From Anaerolineae bacterium (GTDB lineage Bacteria; Chloroflexota; Anaerolineae; 4572-78; NAK82), in assembly GCA_030598425.1 (NCBI GenBank), contig JAUVPY010000190.1:1-6014 (forward strand): a stretch of DNA of 6,014 nucleotides, written 5' to 3'. Shown one piece after another: positions 1 to 5,623 of this stretch (within the stretch, counting starts at the first letter, position 1; every line of letters starts with the position of its first letter). Both the position numbers and the translations under genes were made by a program. Under the pieces are notes generated by a model that was not told where the DNA came from, did not search any database, and saw only the letters and a list, made by a program, of their open reading frames with translations.

Positions 1-314
1 ATGCGGGTCACCGTCGCCTCGCCAACTGTTGGATTGCCTGGGACCGCATAGACGACCCCTTCCTCACGCGTCCCCAGATTCAGGATATGATCGGCGATGC
101 GAGCGTAAAGAACTCCGAAATCGGGCGCCTCTTCATACCAGGCGTCGAAGGAATGTGTCTGAATCCCCCCACCGTTTCGCAGCGTCTCAACCCCCGGATG
201 GCGGGCGGTGCGCAACCATATTTCCCGAGCCGAGGTCAGTGTTTTCCTGGCGGCCTCTGTCCACAGATCAGAGCCGCCCGGCCCCAATCCCACAATGGTG
301 ATGCCTGGTGGCAT
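1..314 (-). CDS. mazG: MazG-family protein, N-terminal tetrapyrrole-methylase domain (partial, 3' end outside window)
   Basis: The first 104 codons, read from ATG at 314-312, run open to the window edge. The product starts with a short beta strand and a glycine-rich turn (ITIVGLGPGG, residues 5-14). It continues with WLRTARHPGVETL (33-45) and ends near YAVPGNPTVGEATV (89-102). These are the usual landmarks of the SAM-binding tetrapyrrole (corrin/porphyrin) methylase fold found at the N terminus of YabN-type MazG proteins. In that family the C-terminal MazG domain hydrolyses nucleoside triphosphates to monophosphates and pyrophosphate (house-cleaning). That domain would lie left of base 1 and is not seen. 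The start is fixed by an AGGAGAGG ribosome site (320-327) five bases upstream and by the position of the GLGPG motif. A TATAAT box at 349-354 lies just upstream, so a short leader is expected. A stand-alone methylase is possible, but the LRTARHP and YAVPGNP signatures favour MazG. Confidence 0.8.
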   Translation of the reverse strand, partial: MPPGITIVGLGPGGSDLWTEAARKTLTSAREIWLRTARHPGVETLRNGGGIQTHSFDAWYEEAPDFGVLYARIADHILNLGTREEGVVYAVPGNPTVGEATVTR

Positions 315-348
315 AGAATCCTCTCCTGCTGATAACCCGTTGGCTCAG

Positions 349-376
349 ATTATACCCCCGCAAGGTGGAATGCCGA
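349..376 (-). promoter_or_regulatory. Probable sigma70-type promoter for the mazG-like gene
   Basis: Read on the minus strand, 354-349 is a perfect TATAAT. At a 16-base spacing upstream is TCGGCA (376-371), which matches the TTGACA consensus at 4 of 6 positions. Transcription would start near 342, giving a leader of about 28 bases that contains the AGGAGAGG ribosome site. The perfect -10 and the position are good evidence; the -35 is only fair. Confidence 0.55.
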
Positions 377-385
377 AATTCCGGG

Positions 386-401
386 AAGTGCAACGCACCT
401 A
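386..401 (+). repeat. Left arm of 16-bp perfect inverted repeat
   Basis: The sequence aagtgcaacgcaccta is the exact reverse complement of 468-483. The core gtgc-aac-gcac is itself a near palindrome. Confidence 0.85.
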
Positions 402-467
402 GCTGTGTCACAAACATGTGATGGACGCTGGAAATGCTGCCTGGAAAACGTAAAAGGCGTGAATTCG

Positions 468-483
468 TAGGTGCGTTGCACTT
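468..483 (-). repeat. Right arm of 16-bp perfect inverted repeat
   Basis: The sequence taggtgcgttgcactt is the exact reverse complement of 386-401. It is followed by gatcccgg, which re-pairs with ccggg left of the other arm after a 3-base bulge. Confidence 0.85.
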
Positions 484-528
484 GATCCCGGCCAAATGCG
501 TTTGCCCTGGGGAGGTACCAAGGCGTCA

Positions 529-557
529 TTGCAAAGAGCCTAAGTCACTGCTATAAT
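529..557 (+). promoter_or_regulatory. Probable sigma70-type promoter for the response regulator gene
   Basis: TTGCAA (529-534, 4 of 6 to consensus) and a perfect TATAAT (552-557) are separated by exactly 17 bases. Start of transcription is expected near 564, giving a leader of about 68 bases before the ATG at 632. A 6-base inverted pair, cattgc (527-532) and gcaatg (559-564), brackets the promoter with centres 32 bases apart, about three helical turns. This could be an operator but is short enough to be chance. Confidence 0.6.
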
Positions 558-622
558 GGCAATGTCTAGTGGTCGTAACGTGCTCAGGTAAGTGCAGGGT
601 TGTGCCGAGTCTGGAGGCGTGC

Positions 623-628
623 GGAGGG
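623..628 (+). promoter_or_regulatory. Ribosome binding site deciding the regulator start
   Basis: GGAGGG sits only three bases ahead of the ATG at 632. The spacing is short, but it is the strongest purine run near the first codon that matches the family's N terminus. It supports ATG 632 over the in-frame GTG at 569. Confidence 0.6.
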
Positions 629-631
629 ATT

Positions 632-1315
632 ATGGCTCGTATCCTGGCAGTAGACGATGAAAAGAACATCCGGGACCTGATCAAGCGAGGCCTGGTAGGA
701 CACGAGGTTGTCACTGCTTCCGACGGCTTGACCGGGTTGGAAGAGGCTCGTCGCTCTACTCCAGACCTGATACTGCTCGACGTGACTATGCCGGGGATGA
801 CGGGGTTCGAGGTGTGCCGACACATACGCAGCGCTCCTGACTTGATGTCGATACCGGTGATCTTTCTGACGGCCCGGGGCACGGTAGATGACAGACTGGA
901 GGGTTTCGACGCCGGTGCCGATGACTACGTGCCCAAACCCTTTGACTTGCGGGAGCTGTCAGTGCGGGTGACAGCGGTGTTACGCCGCGCTCAGCCCCAC
1001 GCGGCTGTTGAAGTGCTGGAAGTGGGGGGGCTGACCTTGAATATGCGAACCCGTGAAGCGTCGAGCGATGCAATCACCGCGATCCTGACGCCCACCGAAT
1101 TCTCCTTGCTGGAATATATGATGCAACGACCCGGCGAGATATTGCCCACCCATCGTCTACTAGAGGATGTATGGGAATATCCACCGGGTGTGGGCGATCC
1201 GGCCCTGGTGCGTATGCACATCCGAAATCTGCGCGAGAAGCTGGAAGACAATCCCAGCCAACCTGCCATGATTTTGACAGTGGGAAGACAGGGGTACGTT
1301 ATTCGAGAAGATTGA
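632..1315 (+). CDS. OmpR/PhoB-family response regulator (receiver plus winged helix DNA-binding domain)
   Basis: The 227-residue product has the standard length and plan of an OmpR-type transcription factor. The receiver domain (about 1-120) shows the acidic pair D8/D9, the phospho-acceptor D50 in LILLDVTMPG, the switch T80, and K102 in the VPKPF motif with Y99 before it. All catalytic positions are present, so it should be phosphorylated by a partner kinase. The C-terminal part (about 128-227) carries the winged-helix pattern: LTPTEFSLLEYMM, a recognition-helix region around 185-205 (VRMHIRNLREKLE), and the closing hairpin GRQGYVI. The loop after alpha-1 (GLVGHEVV) is about two residues shorter than usual. 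No histidine kinase gene is adjacent in the window, and the kinase and regulon are unknown. The start rests on GGAGGG at 623-628 and the MARILAVDDE opening typical of the family. The gene ends 15 bases from the stop of the convergent adaptor gene. Confidence 0.93.
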   Translation: MARILAVDDEKNIRDLIKRGLVGHEVVTASDGLTGLEEARRSTPDLILLDVTMPGMTGFEVCRHIRSAPDLMSIPVIFLTARGTVDDRLEGFDAGADDYVPKPFDLRELSVRVTAVLRRAQPHAAVEVLEVGGLTLNMRTREASSDAITAILTPTEFSLLEYMMQRPGEILPTHRLLEDVWEYPPGVGDPALVRMHIRNLREKLEDNPSQPAMILTVGRQGYVIRED

Positions 1316-1330
1316 GTGCTGGATAACGCT

Positions 1331-2629
1331 TCAAAGGTCGCTTATGATCTCTGCGTCTGCCGGCATGCCTGGCTTGAGCCGATGGTTCGGATTGTCGAGA
1401 GTGATCTTAACGGCGAAGACCAGGTTCACCCGTTCTTCCTCAGTTTGAACGTTCTTGGGCGTGAACTCTGCCTCTGGTGCAATGAACGTGATAGTCCCCT
1501 CAAAAGTCTCGCTCGGATAGGCATCCACCCCCACGCGAGCAGTCTGGTCCACACGAACTCGCCCAATCTGCGTTTCGGGGATAAAGACCGTCAACGTTAC
1601 CTGATCCAGGTTACCTAGATTCATCAGAGTGGCCCCCGGGGTGGCCAGTTCGCCTGGATTGGCCGGCCTGTCGGTGATGATCCCATCACGGGGTGCGGTC
1701 AGGTCGAGCTTGTCCAGTTGCACTCCAACGCTTGCCAGGGCCGCTTCAGCCTGTTGCACCTGAGCCTCAGCGATGGCCACATCCTCGGCCATCGGGCCGG
1801 CCTTCACCGAAGCTAACTTGGCCTTTGCTGCCAATAGCCCTGCGTCGGCCTGCTCGTAGGCGGTCTGGGCGGCATTGGCCTGGGTGATAAGGGCCAGCGG
1901 ATTGTCCCGCATCGCGATGAGCAAAGCAAGTTGGCTCCAGGCGCCGGCCAGTTCTGCCTCGGCGGCAGCCAGGTTGGCCCGGGCTGCATCCGCCTGTTTC
2001 ACAGCTACCTGAGACATGACCATGGCCTCGTTGTTTAATTGATTGCGGGCCGCTTCGTCGCGCTGGATCTCGGCAGTCTTAAGCTCGGCTTGAGCGGCCT
2101 CGACTGATTTCTCTAAGATGGCGATCTCGCCCCGTGCGGCGTCTATCTGGGCGTTCAGCTCCAGCGGATCCTCGACAATGGAACCTGTCTCTTGCCACAC
2201 AGTATAAGCACCGTTGCGAGCAGCCCGGGCCTGCTGCACCTCGGCTTCGGCGGCTGCTACGTCTTCTGGTCGGGGCGGCGCGCTCACCTCAGCGAGATTG
2301 GCGAGGGCCGTGGCCAGCGCTGCTTCTAACTGGTTCTGATTGGCCCTCAGCAGCGATGTATCGAGCTCCACCAGTAGGTCGCCGCGTTCAACCTCGTCGC
2401 CCTCATCGGCGTGCATGGCGACGATGAGGCCTCCGGTTTCAGTGGTAACGGCAACGATTTCCGCCTCGATCGTGCCCGATCCGATGATGTCCTTGGGGGG
2501 CTCCTCTCCCCAAGGGGGGTCTATCGGTATAGCTAGGCCGGAACCTTCGGCGTCCCGTTGCGTCGCCCACCAATATACACCAGCGCCGATCAGGATCAGC
2601 AGAATGAGAATAGGTATTACTCGTTTCAT
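1331..2629 (-). CDS. HlyD/YbhG-type membrane fusion (adaptor) protein, second copy
   Basis: This 432-residue periplasmic or extracytoplasmic adaptor belongs to an ABC exporter. An N-terminal membrane anchor (residues 4-21) follows the MKR start. The first half of a lipoyl-like domain (about 52-90) contains ADEGDEVERGDLLVELD. A long Ala/Glu/Gln-rich coiled coil spans about 93-305. The second lipoyl half (309-338, TAPRDGIITD to PGATLMNLGN) is followed by a beta-barrel and membrane-proximal region with FTPKNVQTEEERVN (389-402) and a closing LKPGMPADA. That last block is typical of YbhG-like adaptors serving ABC-2 exporters. GGAGAG (2636-2641) lies six bases before the ATG. It is the last gene of the minus-strand operon and a clear paralogue of the adaptor at 3258-4649; the two share the C-terminal block almost word for word. 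The coiled coil lacks the Trp-rich insert seen in the other copy. The substrate is unknown. Confidence 0.92.
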   Translation of the reverse strand: MKRVIPILILLILIGAGVYWWATQRDAEGSGLAIPIDPPWGEEPPKDIIGSGTIEAEIVAVTTETGGLIVAMHADEGDEVERGDLLVELDTSLLRANQNQLEAALATALANLAEVSAPPRPEDVAAAEAEVQQARAARNGAYTVWQETGSIVEDPLELNAQIDAARGEIAILEKSVEAAQAELKTAEIQRDEAARNQLNNEAMVMSQVAVKQADAARANLAAAEAELAGAWSQLALLIAMRDNPLALITQANAAQTAYEQADAGLLAAKAKLASVKAGPMAEDVAIAEAQVQQAEAALASVGVQLDKLDLTAPRDGIITDRPANPGELATPGATLMNLGNLDQVTLTVFIPETQIGRVRVDQTARVGVDAYPSETFEGTITFIAPEAEFTPKNVQTEEERVNLVFAVKITLDNPNHRLKPGMPADAEIISDL

Positions 2630-2677
2630 CGCAGTCTCTCCAGGATTTTCCCTTCAGGTTAGGACTAAGAGCAGTCA

Positions 2678-2704
2678 AACCACTGAGACACAGAGGTCAC
2701 GGAG
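2678..2704 (+). repeat. Left inverted repeat flanking the GxxExxY gene
   Basis: This 27-base arm begins aaccactgagacacagag and ends cacggag. It matches the reverse complement of 3207-3233 at 22 of 27 positions, with differences at positions 1, 7, 15, 19 and 20 of the arm. Motifs of the type accac-gag-acac-gag are a pattern I associate with GxxExxY and four-helix-bundle genes in other genomes; this is recollection, not checked. Confidence 0.7.
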
Positions 2705-2750
2705 TCTCCTTGAATCTCAAGCAGCGTTCGATTGGCTCTGCGTCGTATTC

Positions 2751-3125
2751 CTACAACACCATACGCTTTATACCCTTTTTCAGGACGGGTACATTGAAGT
2801 TAATGAGCAAGCCGACTTGACAGCCAGTGAGCTTGAGGTAGGTCAACATCTGGGCCTCGTGCACGGGGTGAATGGCGTCCACGGCTTTCAGTTCTACAAC
2901 TACTCTGTTGGCCACAATGAAATCAAGCCGGTAGCCGCAATCCACTCGTACCCCTTTGTATTCGACAGGTAAGGGCTTCTCCTGCTCAAAAGGCAAATCT
3001 CGAACTGAGAACTCTCTCGCCAGGCAGGCTTGATAGGCAGATTCCAATAAGCCAGGGCCAAGTTCACGATGGACTTCGATTGCCGCACCGATGATCTGAC
3101 CAGTCAAGTCTTTCTCGTATAGCAT
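2751..3125 (-). CDS. GxxExxY family protein (PD-(D/E)XK nuclease-like)
   Basis: The 124-residue product matches the GxxExxY family (PDDEXK_3-like) in length and motifs. It opens [19 protein letters not shown], then shows the naming motif G25-L-L-E28-S-A-Y31. Next come RLDF with D68, E78-L-K80, and Q92...Y96. Together E28, D68, ExK and QxxxY fit the active-site layout of PD-(D/E)XK nucleases, but no reaction is established for the family as far as I know. The frame is open upstream to a TTG at 3248, which would give 165 residues. I reject that start, because the extra part is a translation of the inverted repeat and the family begins at the ATG. The ribosome site is a GGAG run ten bases upstream. 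It lies in the same direction as the exporter genes but has no obvious transport role. Lower G+C and flanking inverted repeats suggest it arrived separately. Confidence 0.87.
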   Translation of the reverse strand: MLYEKDLTGQIIGAAIEVHRELGPGLLESAYQACLAREFSVRDLPFEQEKPLPVEYKGVRVDCGYRLDFIVANRVVVELKAVDAIHPVHEAQMLTYLKLTGCQVGLLINFNVPVLKKGIKRMVL

Positions 3126-3135
3126 TGTGTCTTTA

Positions 3136-3140
3136 CTCCA
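3136..3140 (-). promoter_or_regulatory. Ribosome binding site for the GxxExxY gene
   Basis: TGGAG on the minus strand lies ten bases before the ATG at 3125. It supports this internal start over the upstream TTG at 3248. Confidence 0.5.
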
Positions 3141-3206
3141 TTGCTGACCTTTGCTTCGATGCAATTCGAATGCCCATATCAACCGGCAGATATCTTGAAG
3201 AAAGAA

Positions 3207-3233
3207 CTCCGTGCACTCCGTGTCTCTGTGGTA
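3207..3233 (-). repeat. Right inverted repeat flanking the GxxExxY gene
   Basis: The plus strand reads ctccgtgcactccgtgtctc and ends tgtggta. Its reverse complement matches 2678-2704 at 22 of 27 bases. Read through on the minus strand it encodes YHRDTECTE, the artefactual extension in front of the GxxExxY start. Confidence 0.7.
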
Positions 3234-3257
3234 TACAGCCTTGTTCAAGTCCTACCT

Positions 3258-4649
3258 CTATTGAATGACCAGCACAGCATCCGCGGGCAGGCCGGGCTTG
3301 AGTTTGTGATCGGGGTTGGGAATTCTGACTTTGACGGCGAAGACTGTGTTTACCCGCTCCTCTTTGGTCTGGACATTCTTGGGCGTGAATTCGGCTTTGT
3401 CGGAGATCCAGACGACCTGACCCAGAAATGTCTCGCCCGGGAAGGAGTCGACCGATACCTCCACAAGCTGCTCCAGGGACACCTTGCCTACGTCGGGCTC
3501 GGGGACGTAAATGGTCAGGTCCACCGTATCGAGGTTCCCCAGCGTGAGCAAGGTCGTGCCTGGTAGCGCATTCTCGCCTTCATTGCCAATTCGCTCCACG
3601 ACCATGCCGCCGTTCGGTGCGTACAGAGTATACTTTTGACGTTGAACTTTCAGCACGTCCAGAGCGGCGCGAGCCTGCTCCACGCCGGTTCCGGCTACGT
3701 CGACCTGCTCCTCGGTAGCACCGGCACGGGCCATGCCCAGATTGGCCTTTGCTACCTCAACAGCAGCCCTAGCTTGCTGGTAGGCAGCCAGGGCCTGAGC
3801 GACCTGAACATTGGCCTGCTGCGGGTTATCGCGCAGCGCCAGCAGATTGTTTAGATTCTGTTGGGCGGCATCACGGGCGGCAATCGCCTGATTCAGATAG
3901 ACCCAGGCGCTCCACATGTCAGTGGTGGCCAGATTCCAGCCCGCCCACGCCTGTCGCTTTTCACCTTCGGGGACCTCGGCATGACCCGATAGCCTGCTGC
4001 CGTCCGGGAGTTTGACCTTCCAGCGAATACCTTCCTCCACGATGTTGACCTGCCGCCCCCGTAGATCGTCTACCAACTCAGCAGCGTCTTTTAGAGCCGC
4101 CATCTGTTGAATGCGGTGTTCCATGACGGCAATCTGGCTGCGAGCAGAGGCGATTTGCATGTCCAGTTCTTGCGGGTTGTCACGCAAAACTATGGCGTCC
4201 TGCCAGGCCTGCTGAGCCGCATCCCTCTGCGCCTCAGCCATGACCACGTCGGCCTCGGCCACGGCGATATCCTCGGCGCGCGCCCCGGCCGCGACCCGGG
4301 CCAATTCCGCCTCGGCCATAGCCACGGCTGCTTCAGCTTCGGCGATTTGGGCGTCGAGAAGATCAGTGTCTATCTCAATTAACACCTGGTCTTCCCTCAC
4401 CTGATCGCCTTCGTCCGCCCTCAGCCGCGCGATACGCCCGCTTACTTCGGGCGCTATCGCCACCTGTCGGACCTCGATAAAGCCCGAAGCGGTGATGCCT
4501 GCCGTCTCGGCCTCGGGCGTCGCGATCTCCAGTTCGACCAGCAACTGATTCCACACCTGTGGGTTGCTGCTGAGAACCCAATAGCCCACTCCGACCACGG
4601 CAAGGGTTAGCACAATGATGATAATCGCTTCGAAGATTCGCTGTCTCAT
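3258..4649 (-). CDS. HlyD/YbhG-type membrane fusion (adaptor) protein with coiled-coil insert
   Basis: The product is a 463-residue adaptor that should link the ABC exporter's inner-membrane part to the outside. It has a membrane anchor at about 7-26, a first lipoyl half at about 55-94 (RADEGDQVREDQVLIEID), and coiled-coil arms at about 95-195 and 245-338. The second lipoyl half is at 341-371, and the barrel and membrane-proximal region contains FTPKNVQTKEERVN (421-434) and LKPGLPADA. Between the coiled-coil arms, residues about 197-242 form a non-helical, Trp- and Gly-rich insert (W210, W235, W238) that its paralogue lacks. LRDNPQ occurs in both arms (155-160 and 272-277). The frame is open further upstream to 4847, but those 66 residues overlap the ATPase gene and lack adaptor features. 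ATG 4649 has AGGAG seven bases upstream and precedes the anchor, and is chosen. It lies 13 bases after the ATPase stop and so is co-transcribed. Confidence 0.92.
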   Translation of the reverse strand: MRQRIFEAIIIIVLTLAVVGVGYWVLSSNPQVWNQLLVELEIATPEAETAGITASGFIEVRQVAIAPEVSGRIARLRADEGDQVREDQVLIEIDTDLLDAQIAEAEAAVAMAEAELARVAAGARAEDIAVAEADVVMAEAQRDAAQQAWQDAIVLRDNPQELDMQIASARSQIAVMEHRIQQMAALKDAAELVDDLRGRQVNIVEEGIRWKVKLPDGSRLSGHAEVPEGEKRQAWAGWNLATTDMWSAWVYLNQAIAARDAAQQNLNNLLALRDNPQQANVQVAQALAAYQQARAAVEVAKANLGMARAGATEEQVDVAGTGVEQARAALDVLKVQRQKYTLYAPNGGMVVERIGNEGENALPGTTLLTLGNLDTVDLTIYVPEPDVGKVSLEQLVEVSVDSFPGETFLGQVVWISDKAEFTPKNVQTKEERVNTVFAVKVRIPNPDHKLKPGLPADAVLVIQ

Positions 4650-4656
4650 TCGACTG

Positions 4657-4661
4657 CTCCT
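4657..4661 (-). promoter_or_regulatory. Ribosome binding site fixing the adaptor start at 4649
   Basis: AGGAG on the minus strand lies seven bases before ATG 4649, in the 13-base gap after the ATPase stop. It supports the 463-residue form over the 529-residue open frame. Confidence 0.65.
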
Positions 4662-4662
4662 A

Positions 4663-5613
4663 TTACGTTTCTCTCTCCTGACGGCGAACGCTGGCAATAA
4701 ACACGTCTTCCAGCGAGGGAGCGATGCGGTCAATGGCAGTGACCTGCACGCCTTTGTCGCGCAGAACTTGTTCGATGAGCGTGTGATGCGCGTCGGGGTC
4801 TTGGGTGACGACGTGGACCAGCGCGCCGTACAGGGCCACTTCCTCAAAAAGTCCTAATTGACGCAGAGTCGGGATGGCGACGTCAGGTGAGTCGCAGTCG
4901 ACCTCAAGCACCTGGCCGCGCATCTCGCTGGCTTTTATCTCTTGCGGAGAGCCCATCGTCACCAGGCGACCGCGTTGGATAAAGGCCAGGCTTTGGCAAT
5001 GCTCGGCCTCGTCCATATAGTGGGTCGTGACCATAATGGTCGTGCCCCCCTCGGCCAGCTCGTAGAGCAGGCTCCAAAACGCGCGGCGCGAGATAGGGTC
5101 TACCCCGGCCGTCGGCTCGTCCAAAAAAAGCATCTCAGGCTCGTGGATGATGGCGGTTCCCAGGGCCAGCCGTTGCTTCCAGCCGCCAGACAGGTTCTTG
5201 GTCAGTTCTCGTTCGCGGCCTTCCAGCCCGGCCATGTCGAGAATATAGTCTTTACGCTCTCTCAGTCGCTCACCCCGCACCCCGTAGGTGCCGCCGTAGA
5301 AGTTTAGGTTCTCTTCGACCTTCAGATCGTTGTAAAGGCTGAACTTCTGGCTCATGTAGCCGATGCGTTTGCGAATCTCCTCCGAGTCCTTAAGGATGTC
5401 GAAGCCGAGAACGGTGGCCGTGCCCGAGGTGGGCTTGAGCAACCCTAGCAGCATGCGAATGGTGGTGGTCTTGCCAGCGCCGTTGGGCCCCAGAAAGCCA
5501 AAGATCTGTCCCCTCGGAATGGTGAAAGAGACGTGATCTACGGCGGTGAAGCGGTCAAACTGCTTGGTCAGTTCGTGCGCCTCAACGGCATGGTTATTCA
5601 GTCGTTGCTCCAT
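4663..5613 (-). CDS. ABC transporter ATP-binding protein, ABC-2 exporter type (YbhF-half/CcmA-like)
   Basis: This is a complete 316-residue cytoplasmic ATPase. All nucleotide-binding motifs are intact: Walker A GPNGAGKTT (42-50), Q-loop Q89 in GYMSQKFSLY, signature LSGGWKQRL (141-149), Walker B MLFLDE (161-166), D-loop AGVD (169-172) and switch H198 in THYMDEAE. The THYMDEAE form and the roughly 100-residue C-terminal tail ending SLEDVFIASV are typical of ATPases driving ABC-2 drug, lipid or ion exporters. W145 in the signature replaces the commoner M/Q. The gene starts 10 bases after the stop of the preceding ATPase. Its ribosome site is weak (a GCGAG/AGAGAT purine stretch), so translation is probably coupled. 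It is followed 13 bases later by an adaptor gene. With its neighbour it corresponds to the two halves of the fused E. coli YbhF. The permease is not in the window. Confidence 0.94.
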   Translation of the reverse strand: MEQRLNNHAVEAHELTKQFDRFTAVDHVSFTIPRGQIFGFLGPNGAGKTTTIRMLLGLLKPTSGTATVLGFDILKDSEEIRKRIGYMSQKFSLYNDLKVEENLNFYGGTYGVRGERLRERKDYILDMAGLEGRERELTKNLSGGWKQRLALGTAIIHEPEMLFLDEPTAGVDPISRRAFWSLLYELAEGGTTIMVTTHYMDEAEHCQSLAFIQRGRLVTMGSPQEIKASEMRGQVLEVDCDSPDVAIPTLRQLGLFEEVALYGALVHVVTQDPDAHHTLIEQVLRDKGVQVTAIDRIAPSLEDVFIASVRRQERET

Positions 5614-5623
5614 CTCGCTATCT

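Larger units (their letters stand above)
381..488. repeat. Intergenic hairpin/MITE-like inverted-repeat element
   Basis: The perfect 16-base arms at 386-401 and 468-483 are inverted copies separated by 66 bases. Pairing resumes outside them as ccggg (381-385) with cccgg (487-491 region), if a 3-base bulge (gat, 484-486) is allowed, for about 21 pairs. Each arm holds its own small palindrome, gtgc-aac-gcac. The spacer contains a 5-bp hairpin, TCACA (408-412) with TGTGA (417-421), and a weaker gcct/aggc pairing (439-442 with 455-458). No open reading frame fits inside. It could be a non-autonomous transposon remnant, a REP-like repeat or a structured leader. A short aaat on both sides is too weak to call a target duplication. 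Confidence 0.6.
2656..3257 (-). mobile_element. Putative GxxExxY cassette bounded by inverted repeats
   Basis: The stretch between the two adaptor genes carries one small gene (2751-3125) flanked by 27-base imperfect inverted repeats (2678-2704 and 3207-3233). Outside these, aggttaggact at 2656-2666 reappears inverted at 3248-3257 with one base missing. The outer right edge abuts the stop codon of the upstream adaptor (3258-3260). G+C by hand count over 2821-3120 is about 52%, lower than sampled lines of the adaptor genes (60% to over 70%). No transposase is present, so the element would be non-autonomous. The repeats are seen directly; that the unit moves is inference. Confidence 0.45.

Noticed and set aside
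376..497. Target-site duplication (aaat at 376-379 and 494-497) around the inverted-repeat element
   Set aside because: Four bases, offset unequally from the arms; expected by chance.
569..631. GTG start of the regulator 21 codons upstream
   Set aside because: It would lie almost on the predicted transcription start and adds residues not found in OmpR-type proteins. ATG 632 gives the standard N terminus.
1316..1330. Bidirectional terminator between the convergent genes
   Set aside because: Only about four weak pairs can form and there is no T-run.
2630..2680. Promoter for the second adaptor (TTGACT at 2674-2679 on the minus strand)
   Set aside because: The -35-like hexamer has no -10-like partner at 16-18 bases, so read-through from upstream is more likely.
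2340..2972. Plus-strand open frame of 210 codons
   Set aside because: It runs antisense across the adaptor start and the GxxExxY gene, both of which have clear family motifs; low-complexity Ser/Arg/Pro translation.
4650..4847. N-terminal extension of the first adaptor to give 529 residues
   Set aside because: It overlaps the 3' end of the ATPase gene in another frame, has no membrane or lipoyl features, and the ATG at 4649 has a good ribosome site directly before the membrane anchor.
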